Origin: Tubiluchus corallicola
Lineage: Eukaryota > Priapulida > Priapulimorpha > Priapulimorphida > Tubiluchidae
Length of the DNA stretch: 64,000 bases
Reading direction: 5' to 3'
NCBI GenBank assembly: GCA_030141605.1
Contig: JAQGDQ010000437.1
Location: 1 to 64,000, forward strand
Every line of letters begins with the position of its first letter. Within the stretch, counting starts at the first letter, position 1. A program made the translations under genes and the position numbers. Positions 1 through 58,575 of the stretch are shown here, piece by piece. Under the pieces are notes generated by a model. The model had not been told where the DNA came from. It searched no databases and saw only the letters and a list, made by a program, of their open reading frames with translations.

Positions 1-328
1 TTACATGTACAGGCGCGTAAGGTGAATGGAAAACGTGGGGGGGGGGCAGAACAGATAGAGAAACGCACTGCGCAATTTTCATTAAATTTAGTGATTTTGT
101 CGATGCATCGCCACTATTTCAGCCTTGAATATAGAACTGAGTTTATAGATTAATTCAACGAAATCGGACTCGATCAATCCAGATCCGATCACAGTTCGAC
201 CAGTCCACCGGAACCGATTGCCGTCGTAACTCGACGACTATGGTACCTAATCCACGCTCAGTTTTTACTCAAACGTGCAAAACTCGTCAACAATATTTAT
301 CTAATTGAGCTGGAAAGGAATCACTCAC

Positions 329-46823
<46,495 letters not shown>

Positions 46824-48239
46824 CGCACACTCAACAACATTCCTGTTTTAATAATCGCTTCTGTTCAAAGACAGTTTGTTATCTCGACACACTCCAAGAG
46901 TACTGTATATCGTACAGTATGCTAGCTTCTCCGCGCAAGACGGTGATTACTCCGCCGAAGTGAACTAAGTGAATTTTCTTGTACTAAAGTAGTGTCAGAT
47001 TGCACCAAATAACTCGCTAATCTAAGAAAAGTATCATCAATAGCTTTAGATTTACACGGCTAATTAAAACTGGTGATAGTTTTTGACTCAAGAGACACGT
47101 TCACTAGTTTTTTTCTAAACTGTGTTTATTTTTGCAGGCGCATGCATTTAAACGGCACGGTGGCTCAGCTGATATCAGCGGTGCGTGTAATTTCATAGCA
47201 GACGTTTTCCAATTATTTAGCTAAAACCTTTGGCGATTGCTTGAAATTACTTAGTTTAATTAATGTGTCCTATATGAAACAAAGCAACAGTATAGTTTAA
47301 TAACACTAACAAATGATACCGTCACGAGACGTTTAGCTGGATGCTGCTTGTCCTGTCCATGAAATAGAATCCATAGACATCGTAGTCTTGCAGTTGGCGC
47401 TATTACATTTACCACGAGATTATCGGAAACATTCACTGATGACGTGAGAATAATAGAATAATGACCTCTGAGTCTAGAAACGAGTAATAACCTAGAAAAA
47501 AGTAGGAGGTGCGAAAGTGTTATAGCGCCTTGTTGGTAGCAAGTGTTTTTTTCCGATCGTGTCCTCTGTTACTTTTTAATTATTTACTTTTTTCTCCCAG
47601 CTCTCTTTTATGGGATCTTAACAGCTTAGAGCACGGCAACATGCATTGCAAATATCTTAAAACTAAATTAAGTTAACCCACCTAAAATAATTATAAACAA
47701 AAAAATGTTTAACAGCTAGTTGTGCCACCTGTTTGATTTGAAATGTCTTGACACTTAGATTTTATAACCAGTCAAATAGTAAGGCGTCGAAACCTAATGT
47801 GTTCCTAACTGTTCACTTTAAATAGCAAATAGAAATCACTTAAAATTAAGTTTAATAAAATATAAACTATGGAAGGTTTAAAGCTAGAGCTAATGAGTTA
47901 TGCATCTTGTGTCGCAATTAAACGTTCTATAAAGTAGTGTAGTCTAACACAGAGTAACTGTCAATAGAAGTGTGTACACATTTGCAAGGCCCTTTTACCA
48001 CAGAAACTGGTTGGGGTATACTGCTGCATCCCCCCCATACCATCTGCAGCCCCCTTTACCCCACCCAGGATCTGTGTCTTTCTTTCCGTGTTATTATTTT
48101 ATTCTATTTTTGATTTCAGCTCGTAGACATAGTCTTAGGCCATAAACATACAATAATTACTAAAAAAACAACTAATTGCAAATACATAAACTTACCATCT
48201 ACAGAAAAATAAGAAGAAAATTAGTTAAAATGTTTGCAA

Positions 48240-48500
48240 AAATGATAAACATTAAAAGTACATTACAATTACATTCCAATGGGTAAAAATTTTGGAGCAT
48301 ATACTCTACTATTGTAAATCACATGTTTTAAAAAACCATTGCAAGAATTTAAAACTCTGCGTCTAAAATTATACGTACATTTACGCAAAATAACTTTAAA
48401 ATGATTAATAATTGTAGAAGCTCGCGTACCATATCTGTGTTTTTGAAGAATTTTACCACAACTGTGTAGTAAGCACTCTAGCTTTATTAAAGTTATAAAA
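48240..48500 (-). mobile_element. Possible LINE 3' coding fragment
   Basis: The minus strand reads KHRYGTRASTIINHFKVILR then KCTYNFRRRVLNSCNGFLK, reminiscent of LINE ORF2 C-termini, but with no diagnostic motif. Low confidence. Confidence 0.3.
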
Positions 48501-49136
48501 GTAATATTTTTTCAAAGACTGAAACAATAAGACTTGAATATACATCCCATGTTGTTACAGTTGGTCAATTTCCATATTCGTTTTGTTTTCATTATCAGTT
48601 ATAACAATAATTGCTAAAATTAATCTGCGTTCTTGGTTGATATTTTACTTATTTTCCTTGAAATTTAAACTGATTCAGATAGAATAATTGTCTGAGAAAA
48701 TTTTTGTATAAAAAAGAAAATCTTGCGTGCTAGTCGCCAGACCAATATTTCTCAGTGTTGAAATTTCAACCTGTAGATGGCAGCAGGATGCCATGTTTCA
48801 AACATGGATAATAATTATTGCTGATTTTAACCTAGTAATATAATATCAATGGTCTCAATTCTTTCTGCATTCTTCTAAGCTCATTTACTTTTTTGCTTTA
48901 CTATCTTTGCTAGCAGTAGTAGTTTTTATTGACTATTTTTTACAACATATAACATATTTTGGACATTTTGCATATTGTAATTATATTTATATAGTTTTTA
49001 TTATAATTAAAGTATTATCTATAATTATAGTATTTATCTATGATATTGTATTTATTAGTTTTTTGCCAGACCAATATTTCTCAAACGGTTGAGTTCTATT
49101 GTAGACGGCAGTAAGATGCTTAAAATATTTTTATTA

Positions 49137-49400
49137 CTGCGCTGATCATCATCTTCTTGCTGGACTTCTATGTTTTTGAATAAGTTCAAATTTTTGTGTG
49201 TAGATGGCAGGAGGTCGCTGCATTTCAATTCGTTCTGCTAAGTTTATTACCTTTGCTAACACTGCGCTGATTATCATCTTCTTGCTGGACTTCTATATTT
49301 TTGAATGAGTTCAAATTTTTGTGTGTAGATGGCAGCAGGACGCTACATCTCAATTCGTTCTGCTAAGTTTATTACCTTTACTAACATTGCGTTGATTAGC
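49137..49400. repeat. About 126-bp tandem duplication
   Basis: ATCATCTTCTTGCTGGACTT and GAGTTCAAATTTTTGTGTGT recur at about 49147 and 49274. A weaker third relative (GTAGATGGCAGCAGGATGC) lies near 48773. Confidence 0.85.
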
Positions 49401-49698
49401 AAAATGTTTGCAATGGTAAACTGCATACAAATTAATTTCGTATGCGTTGTGTGAACGTTCTTATCTCTGATAACGAGATGTTTGCTGAGCGGTACGACAA
49501 AAACTTTGGTGTGTGTGCAAATGTTCTGTCAACTCGAAATATTGCACCGTGTAGGGCATGGCCACGTAAATCGCGTGTGTGAGAAAGGGTGATTTTAGTC
49601 AATAGTGTTGATTTTTGTGTGACTGAAACAATGTTATAAAAGCTGAATATGGTGCATGGATTATGTCTGGTCTCTGCAACCGATGAAAAGGCATAGTC

Positions 49699-51082
49699 AT
49701 GGCTAAATTCGAAAAGAAATCTTCGACTTGTTCCTACCTCCAGGACTGTGATTGGAATTTACTAAACGAGCTGCCAGAAACTGACATCGTCGATACTTAC
49801 GTGTTCGATATTGATGATGTCGATGCGATGAAAGAACCGTGGGCTAGTTTAAATGAGGAATACGTTGATGATCCAGCTATGTTTGCCAAGTTCGACGAAA
49901 CTGTTGAACGGTCGGATAGCGTAGTGAATGGAATCCCACTGGAGCTAGTTCACGCGAATGCGTCGGGCAAAGAGACGGAGAAACGCGTACCGCAAAGTCG
50001 TTCGGTTCAGGCGCGGCAATCTCCATTGTCAAAGATTAATAAGGATTTGAGTGGAAGCCCCAGAAACGTTCCCACGAAATGTCGAAGTTCAAGTAATTCT
50101 GCCAGATTAAAACGTGAACATAAAAGATGCCCAGAAGATGCAGGTAAAAATGGGAGGTGTTACTTTCACACTTCGGTTATGATGAAAAATATATAGCTTT
50201 TCGACAGGCTGTAATTAGTTAAGCAGCATGAGATCCTGATGTTGTTGGAGTGCAGGGAGTGCACTGTGCTACTTAACAAATGGACTTGTCTTTTACATCT
50301 CCTAATACAGTTAGTAGTAGCTAAAACAAACTTATCAGTAATGGGTCATTTAGGATTATGTGCAAGTTTCAGCATCACTATTCTAATTGTATTTGCTGTA
50401 CGTGCAGCTGTTGCAGTTGTCTGGTAAGTGCAGTGTACAGTGCAGTTGTTGCAGTTGTGCGGTAAGTGCAGTGTACAGCATGTGCGGTTGTTGCAGTTGT
50501 GCGGCAAGTGCAGTGTACAGCACGTGCGGTTGTTGCAGTTGTGTGGTAAGTGCAGTGTAAAGCACGTGCGGTTGTTGCAGTTGTGCAGTAAGTGCAGTGT
50601 AAAGCACATGCGGTTGTTGCAGTTGTGTGATAAGTGCAGTGTACAGCATGTGCAGTTGTTGCATTTGTGCAATAAGTGCAGTGTACAGCACGTGCGGTTG
50701 TTGCAGTTGTGCGGTAAGTGCAGGGTACAGCACGTGTGGTAGTTACAGTTGTGCGGTAAGTGCAGTGTACAGCACGTGCAGTTGTTGCAGTTGTGTGGTA
50801 AGTGCAGTGTACAGCATGTGCGGTTGTTGCAGTTGTGCGATAAGTGCAGTGTACAGCATGTGCGGTTGTTACAGTTGTGCGGTAAGTGCAGTGTACAGCA
50901 TGTGCGGTTGTTGCGGTTCAACTCTCAACCGTGTCATACCAAAGACTTGAAAATTGGCACCGCTGGCTCTTTGACCAACCACGCAGATTTATCGAAGTAA
51001 CATGCAGGTATTAATAATCGAGACCACCTTGGAAATAAGTATTGAGTTACTTATTATTATTATTATTATTATTATAATTATA

Positions 51083-51126
<44 letters not shown>

Positions 51127-51604
51127 GGTTATTATTACCATTATTAAGGTGTTATCCTTGGACATTGTCCTAAACGAAATTATTATTGTTAGTATTATTA
51201 GTACAATCCATGTACTGGACAATTGTCCGCAGTCAAATCAATGGTGCCAAGGGATCTTTGCATAGAGTTTTCGCTAAAATAGCTGTTTAGTTCATGGACT
51301 AATCAACTGCATGCAATAGATTTGCAGATTTGCTTTTAGGTGCTCAAGTTTGCTGTTTACTGAACTCAAGTCTATTTCATTTTATTTCTAATCACGATTT
51401 TATTTCTGTCAGGTGAAGATCTGCAAGCCAGTCACAACTTTCCCCACAACGAAATCTCTTCTGATGATGCGAGGCTACCATATGACGGTTCCGGCGCATT
51501 TGTGCCGAGGTTATGGGACCAAGCTCCGGATGAACCCAACGATCGGGATGGATCCTGTTGGGATAATAATTCGGCTGAACTGCAGCTGTCTATGCTGAGT
51601 CCAA
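49699..51604 (+). CDS. Unrecognised acidic protein, at least 2 coding exons
   Basis: Exon 1 is 49699-50143 and exon 2 is 51413-51604. The CAG/GTAAAA donor and TGTCAG acceptor join in phase 1 for 212 codons. The start has G at -3 and +4, and an in-frame TGA lies 15 nt upstream. Residues 15-75 are strongly acidic (DTYVFDIDDVDAMKEPW); 90-145 are basic and Ser/Pro-rich (SPLSKINKDLSGSPRN); exon 2 is again acidic and rich in Asp, Pro and Trp. There is no signal peptide, membrane segment or domain that I recognise. The layout would suit an intrinsically disordered nuclear regulator, but that is inference. The gene is divergent from BicC, 2.9 kb away. The end is uncertain: either the CCAA/GTAAGT donor at 51604 is used and more exons follow, or the frame runs on 25 codons to a TAA near 51680. 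Confidence 0.65.
50404..50925 (+). repeat. 42-bp array in intron 1 of the acidic-protein gene; units carry splice-donor motifs
   Basis: The unit GTTGTTGCAGTTGTGCGGTA then AGTGCAGTGTACAGCATGTG CG repeats about 12 times. Seven copies contain GGTAAGTG and one CAGTAAGTG. The 42-bp period keeps several frames open on both strands (Cys-rich products), which are artefacts. Confidence 0.93.
50916..50990 (+). mobile_element. SINE fragment sharing a core with 15779-16055
   Basis: GGTTCAACTCTC, GTCATACCAAAGACTTGAAA and TTGGCACC match the head/core junction of the AATTG-tailed SINE. Confidence 0.5.
51048..51130. repeat. (ATT)n microsatellite
   Basis: About 80 bp of ATT/TTA triplets in intron 1 of the acidic-protein gene. 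Confidence 0.95.
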
Positions 51605-52465
51605 GTAAGTCCACTCTTTTACCCAGTTTACCATTCTGTAAGCTTGATGATCTTGGACCGTGTGGGAGGTGTATTTAAAGGAAGTCCGATGTAAAGTATA
51701 CATTTCAACGCAATTAATACTGCAAAAGTGTTTCTGATGATTAAATAATAGATTAAAAACTTAATTAATGGCGGCCAACCCGAACTATTGATGACATCAC
51801 AAATTAACATAATTTTCAACATCAAGCACATTCCACGAGTGTATTGCACGTGTCAAACTCACACATCTGAACTGATAGGTTCCTTTTTTTGTGTTTCTGA
51901 AATTCAGGCGCTAGTGCCCATCTAACTAGCAAATGGCAAAATGCATATAACAGCAAAGAACTAGTGGCGCGAACGTGAAACTGTATTTCTGTAGTAATAA
52001 GTCTTTCACATTAGTCATTCTTTAAAAAATAGTATGTTACCTTTCATTATGTTAAAGAGTAGAGTGTTTTGACCTACATTTTAAGATTGGGTCCGGTTTT
52101 GCTTTAATGTGAGTGATAGTGGCAGGACCAACACGTAGTTCATTGTAAATATCAATGCTCTGAGATGGGACAGCAAATCTGCCTGAAACAGCTTAGTCAC
52201 GTGTGAATGCGCTATATCCTCCCTCTACCAGGCAAGCAGTTCGGGGCAGATGTAACTGGTAGATAGATAGGCGGTCACCTATTTATCGACCATGCTCAGT
52301 GTTGGCTTAATTACATCTCCCTCGGAACTTCCCGAACACACCGAATTTCAAGTGGCGAAGAAATATTTCATAAGCTTTATTGTTTAGCAGGTCTAAATTT
52401 AGAAAATAAACAGCCTTGTTTACAGCATTCAAATTAATAAATAGTTGCAAATAAACAAGACGCTT

Positions 52466-52934
52466 TTAACCCTTTCAGGCCCAAATTAGTTTTTAACAAG
52501 AAAAAAATTTTTGGCTTGCTACTTTTGTTCAGTATATCCATCATGTTTACACATAATAATTATTTTTTTCTACCTGTGCCCGCGTGTTAAATATAGCCTG
52601 TATCCCACGGGATACATTGGGATTCAATGGAATCATAAAATGTGCTTCATTTTGCAACTGCTGATAATTTTTTAAAGTATTTAAGACATTTAGTATGCAC
52701 GCTATACTGATCTGTACAAAGTCGTCTCTAAAGTACTGTACCTTGCGCAGTTTTTTTTATGCTATGTAGATTTTCTAGTTTGCCATTTTATCACCATTTT
52801 TAGTCTATTGTTATTGGCTTAAATCAAAATAACTATTAACAGATCAAATAACTGTCACTTTTAAAATTTTATTAATTTTAAAGGCAGAAAATATTCTCGT
52901 ATCCCACGGGATGCAACGGGAATGAAATGGTTAA
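52466..52934. mobile_element. piggyBac-like MITE, copy 4
   Basis: TTAACCCTTTCAGG at the left and GAAATGGTTAA at the right, one substitution in the right inverted repeat; orientation as copy 2. Confidence 0.85.
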
Positions 52935-53284
52935 GTTAGGGAGATTTTCTTGCTTGATGGGTTCAATCTTGAATTCATCATTCGTCACATTTTAATTTCT
53001 GCTACTGGTTGTACCAGCCAGTTAACGAACGTGATTAATCACAGCACAGCCATTAAAATCCTATCATTGCATGTATTTCTGCTCTGTGGTTATCAAATCA
53101 AGATAATGACTGGTTAAACGAACAATCTTTGATTAAGTGTTTGTGACTAAATTTTGACAATATTAATCACAGTGACAGTGATTAATTCTCTTAAAATTCT
53201 CTTTTCTATACATATATTATACATATATACATTCTTTTTAATGTCAGACCTAAAGACGCCCAGACCGACAGCTAAATGTGAAGT

Positions 53285-53740
53285 TTAATACATTTGATAC
53301 AGCTTAATACGTTTATTGATTGTGTATTAATGCGTTTAATACATTTTAATACGTTTATTGATTGTGTATTAATACGTTTAATACATTTTAATACGTTTAT
53401 TGATTGTCTGTTAATACGTTTAATACTGCTTAATACGTTTATTGATTGTATATTTATGCATTTAATGCAGATTAATACGTTCATTGATTGCGTATTAATG
53501 CGTTTAATGCAGATTAATACGTTCATTGATTGTATATTTATGCATTTAATGCAGATTAATACGTTCATTGATTGTATATTTATGCATTTAATGCAGATTA
53601 ATACGTTCATTGATTGTATATTTATGCATTTAATGCAGATTAATACGTTCATTGATTGTATATTTATGCATTTAATGCAGATTAATACGTTCATTGATTG
53701 CGTATTAATGCGTTTAATGCAGATTAATACCTTTATTGTT
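53285..53740. repeat. 42-bp minisatellite, about 10 copies
   Basis: The unit ATGCAGATTAATACGTTCAT then TGATTGTATATTTATGCATT TA. Both strands stay open (INTFIDCIFMHL and IQSMNVLICIKC) because the period is 14 codons; no sign of a real gene. Confidence 0.95.
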
Positions 53741-53759
53741 GTTGTAATATATTAGTGTT

Positions 53760-55090
53760 GTTGTAATATTTCTTTCTTTAATATATTTATACATATATTA
53801 TACATATATCTTTGCTCTTTGATTATCAAATTAGCATACTGACTGACTAAATGAACTATCTTCCTGTGATGAAGTGTTTAGGCTTGTACATTGACTGGTT
53901 AGTTTATGATAACCTACTAAATTTGACAAATTGTTGCTTTCCAAGTAGATATTAATTACTTTTCCTGTACAGTTCGATTCTCTGTATGCTAGCATCCAAC
54001 TTGCCCACTTAACTAAGAGCCTTGTGGTTGTACCGGAACCTAGGCGATTTTACGAGATGGGAAATTGCAAGGGCAAATTTTTTTTAGCATGTTTTGATCA
54101 TTGCTAAATCAGATTAGTTGATGAGGAAGAGTATTCAGTTGTTGTTTTTTGGAACTCACCCATTCAATTACTGGCCAGGTTTGGCGCTATTTAACTTTTT
54201 AACTCTGATGGTTCAGCAAACTTGTGGTTTCGTCAACACCTATTCCTATCCGTAAAGCTAAACGAAGTAAGTAGGCTAAGTGCAAGACACACAACAACTA
54301 TCGTGACACCATGTGGATACATTTTCCGGAAACTCATCCATCCGTTTGCTGGCAAGGCTTAGCATTGCTTCATTTTGTTGCTCAGCATTGAGCTTTACCA
54401 CCTTCATGGATAGCTTTAATGTAGGTTCAGATCTACAGCTAATGAGCATACACCATCATTTTAACACCTGCATAAAATTATGATATTACTGAATATTTGC
54501 TCCAAACGACACACCTTTCTTTCGTCCTGGATTAATGGATTTCATACAGTAATTTCTTAAAGAAGAATCTGTGCAGTATGTTATGCATGTACATGACATT
54601 TATTCAAAAACAAATGATCATACAATTGCATAACAGTTGAATCAAAAATATTTTAATATTTCTAAGAAGTCGTTCTTAGCTTTTCATTTTAAGAGAAAAC
54701 TTCTCTGCACACCTGGCCTTCAGGTGTTGGAATAGCAACCATTTTTAATGGGCGATGCTAGGCATCTGACATTATTGAACAGCCTCTTACAGAGTGACCT
54801 TTGACCTCGATACGAGTACGCACTTTACTTTTTTATCATAATAAAATAAAATGCGATGTTTAGATTTGGCAGTAGAATGAAGTTGTGTACAATAATCAAT
54901 TTTAATCATGACTAAAAAACTTATTGCGAAACAAATAGACCTTCTGTGTTTATAAATAATATAACTTGAAAAACAAAAATGAAATATAAAGCTCAAAATT
55001 TCAGTATCAGCTTAATCGGCTACTCGAGATTGTGCAACATAAAAACTTAGTAGCAATAAACCAAAACTACTCTGCAAGCAAACCCCAATC
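53760..55090. other. Downstream of the acidic-protein gene: no confirmed feature
   Basis: A candidate exon-like segment at about 54217-54266 sits between TTCAG and GTAAGTAGG and contains SSTPIPIRKAKR in one frame, but that frame does not match the phase of exon 2, so I do not join it. Otherwise AT-rich and unassigned. Confidence 0.3.
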
Positions 55091-55097
55091 ACACCAC

Positions 55098-58000
55098 GAA
55101 AGACTTAAATTGAGTCATAAATACACATGTATAATATACTGCAAGACATGTTATGTCTTGAACAATTAATACTCAAAAAACGATCATATTTATCAATGCA
55201 TGAGTCACAACACACATGTATCACACTAGAGGACAAGCTACGCCTTCAACAAATAATACTCAAAAAGGTAACTGTCATGTTAATCAAGCACATAAGTCAT
55301 AACAAATAATACTCGAAAAGTAACTGTCATGTTAATCAAGCGCATAAGTCGTAACAAATAATACTCAAAAAGGTAACTGTCATGTTAATCAAGCGCATAA
55401 GTCATAACAAATAATACTCAAAAAAGTAACTGTCATGTTAATCAAGCGCATAAGTCATAACAAATAATACTCAAAAAAGCAACTGTCTGTTAATCAAGCG
55501 CATAAGTCATAACAAATAATACTCAAAAAAGTAACTGTCATGTTAATCAAGCGCATAAGTCATAACAAATAATACTCAAAAAAGTAACTGTCTGTTAATC
55601 AAGCGCATAAGTCATAACAAATAATACTCAAAAAAGTAACTGTCATGTTAATCAAGCGCATAAGTCATAACAAATAATACTCAAAAAAGTAACTGTCATG
55701 TTAATCAAGCGCATAAGTCATAACAAATAATACTCAAAAAAGTAACTGTCATGTTAATCAAGCGCATAAGTCATAACAAATAATACTCGAAAAGTAACTG
55801 TCATGTTAATCAAGCGCATAAGTCATAACAAATAATACTCGAAAAGTAACTGTCATGTTAATCAAGCGCATAAGTCATAACAAATAATACTCAAAAAAGT
55901 AACTGTCATGTTAATCAAGCGCATAAGTCATAACAAATAATACTCAAAAAAGTAACTGTCATGTTAATCAAGCGCATAAGTCATAACAAATAATACTCAA
56001 AAAAGTAACTGTCATGTTAATCAAGCGCATAAGTCATAACAAATAATACTCAAAAAAGTAACTGTCATGTTAATCAAGCGCATAAGTCATAACAAATAAT
56101 ACTCGAAAAGTAACTGTCATGTTAATCAAGCGCATAAGTCATAACAAATAATACTCAAAAAAGTAACTGTCATGTTAATCAAGCGCATAAGTCATAACAA
56201 ATAATACTCAAAAGTAACTCTGTTAATCAAGCATAAGTCATAACAAATAATACTCAAAAAAGTAACTGTCATGTTAATCAAGCGCATAAGTCATAACAAA
56301 TAATACTCGAAAAGTAACTGTCATGTTAATCAAGCGCATAAGTCATAACAAATATACTCAAAAAAGTAACTGTCATGTTAATCAAGCGCATAAGTCATAA
56401 CAAATAATACTCAAAAAAGTAACTGTCATGTTAATCAAGCGCATAAGTCATAACAAATAATACTCAAAAAGGTAACTGTCATGTTAATCAAGCGCATAAG
56501 TCATAACAAATAATACTCAAAAAGGTAACTGTCATGTTAATCAAGCACATAAGTCATAACAAATAATACTCGAAAAGTAACTGTCATGTTAATCAAGCGC
56601 ATAAGTCGTAACAAATAATACTCAAAAAGTAACTGTCATGTTAATCAAGCGCATAAGTCGTAACAAATAATACTCGAAAAGTAACTGTCATGTTAATCAA
56701 GCGCATAAGTCGTAACAAATAATACTCAAAAAGTAACTGTCATGTTAATCAAGCGCATAAGTCGTAACAAATAATACTCGAAAAGTAACTCATGTTAATC
56801 AAGCGCATAAGTCATAACAAATAATACTCAAAAAGGTAACTGTCATGTTAATCAAGTGCATAAGTCATAACAAATAATACTCGAAAAGTAACTGTCATGT
56901 TAATCAAGCGCATAAGTCATAACAAATAATACTCAAAAAGGTAACTGTCATGTTAATCAAGTGCATAAGTCATAACAAATAATACTCAAAAAAGTAACTG
57001 TCATGTTAATCAAGCGCATAAGTCATAACAAATAATACTCAAAAAGGTAACTGTCATGTTAATCAAGCGCATAAGTCATAACAAATAATACTCGAAAAGT
57101 AACTGTCATGTTAATCAAGCGCATAAGTCGTAACAAATAATACTCGAAAAGTAACTGTCATGTTAATCAAGCGCATAAGTCATAACAAATAATACTCGAA
57201 AAGTAACTGTCATGTTAATCAAGCGCATAAGTCATAACAAATAATACTCAAAAAGTAACTGTCATGTTAATCAAGCGCATAAGTCATAACAAATAATACT
57301 CAAAAAGTAACTGTCATGTTAATCAAGCGCATAAGTCATAACAAATAATACTCAAAAAAGTAACTGTCATGTTAATCAAGTGCATAAGTTGTAACAAATA
57401 ATACTCAAAAAGGTAACTGTCATGTTAATCAAGCGCATAAGTCGTAACAAATAATACTCGAAAAGTAACTGTCATGTTAATCAAGCGCATAAGTCATAAC
57501 AAATAATACTCAAAAAGGTAACTGTCATGTTAATCAAGCGCATAAGTCATAACAAATAATACTCAAAAAGGTAACTGTCATGTTAATCAAGCGCATAAGT
57601 CATAACAAATAATACTCAAAAAGGTAACTGTCATGTTAATCAAGCGCATAAGTCATAACAAATAATACTCAAAAAGTCTCTGTCGTGTTAATCAAGGGCA
57701 TGAGTTGTGAGGACAGAATATAACACTAGAGGACAAGTTATGTCTTCAACAAATAATACTCAGAAGGTAACTGTTATGTTAATCAAGAACATGGTTCATA
57801 AACACATACGCATAACACTAGAAGACAAGTTATGTCTTCAACAAATAATACTCAGAAGGTAACTGTTATGTTAATCAAAAACATGAGTCATAATGCACCT
57901 GCATCACACTAGAAGACAAGCTATGTCTTGAGCAAATAATATTCAGAAGGTTACTGTTATGTTAATCAACAAGATGGTTCATAAACACATATGCATAACA

Positions 58001-58265
58001 CTAGAAGACAAGTTATATCTTCAACAAATACTCAAGAAAGTAACTGTCATGTTAATCAAAGGCATCAGTCATGCAGACAGAATATAGCAGTAAAAGACAA
58101 GCTATGCCTTCAACAAATACTCAAAAAAGTAACTGTCATGTTAATCATAAGCACGAGTCGTGCAGACACACGTATAATGCTAGAGGACAAGTTGTCTTCA
58201 ACAAATAATACTCAAAAAGAAAGTGTCATGTTAATCAAGGGCATGAGTTGCATTCCTGGAATATA
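55098..58265. repeat. 53-bp satellite (about 45 copies) bordered by its longer ancestral unit
   Basis: The core 55250-57690 repeats AACAAATAATACTCAAAAAA, GTAACTGTCATGTTAATCAA and GCGCATAAGTCAT. On both flanks (55098-55250, 57700-58265) the unit is about 100 bp, with an extra CACACTAGAGGACAAGCTAT GCCTTC segment. The array ends about 135 bp past the stop of the ankyrin/Mab-21 gene. Confidence 0.96.
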
Positions 58266-58399
58266 ATACGAAAGAAGCTGCCACACTATTCATTATCTCA
58301 AAGAGTTTTGAATAACTCTGAAATAAGCATCTGTCAGTGGTGCACTTCTGTGAGGACTTGACAGACTCGACAAAGCACTCTCACTCCAGCCTCCTTTTG

Positions 58400-58575
58400 C
58401 TACAAACTTGGAAGATTTTCATCTATATAAAGAATTCGTCTCCAGTGATTGGTCACCCATCCTTTGGCTCTGGGCTTCTGATCCGGTTGTACATTCCTCT
58501 GTATCTCTTGGATTAACTCATCCTCAAATTCCTTGATATCCGGTTGAAGAAGCCCTGTTGGAGATGGAACTTTAC
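58400..58575 (-). CDS. Terminal exon of the ankyrin/Mab-21 gene
   Basis: Exon 1 has a donor TCAG/GTTCGT at 59378/59379 (phase 1). The minus strand at 58575 has acceptor GTCTAG followed by a phase-matching open frame, VPSPTGLLQPDIKEFEDELI...WRRILYIDENLPSL, and a TAG stop. Its charged, helical composition fits a Mab-21 C-terminus. Without splicing, exon 1 would end in a low-complexity tail (YNYFFYNYF) after only 15 more codons, which looks like intron sequence. The 803-nt intron carries a dispersed-repeat fragment. Confidence 0.75.

Larger units (their letters stand above)
46824..49698. promoter_or_regulatory. Divergent intergenic region between BicC and the acidic-protein gene
   Basis: A 2.9-kb gap that must hold both 5' ends and promoters. 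No TATA box is convincingly placed. It contains a possible LINE fragment (48240-48500) and a duplicated segment at 49137-49400. Otherwise it is AT-rich sequence with nothing I can assign. Confidence 0.45.

Noticed and set aside
50346-50950. Cys-rich repeat proteins resembling metallothionein-like or keratin-associated proteins
   Set aside because: The 42-bp minisatellite is open in several frames on both strands, and it lies inside an intron of a better-supported gene.
53272-53755. Paired 140-153-codon repeat ORFs on both strands
   Set aside because: 42-bp satellite with no stop in the unit; simultaneous openness of both strands argues against coding.
55240-57690. Regular 53-bp repeats considered as a CRISPR array
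   Set aside because: No unique spacers, no cas genes and a eukaryotic context; it is a simple tandem satellite.
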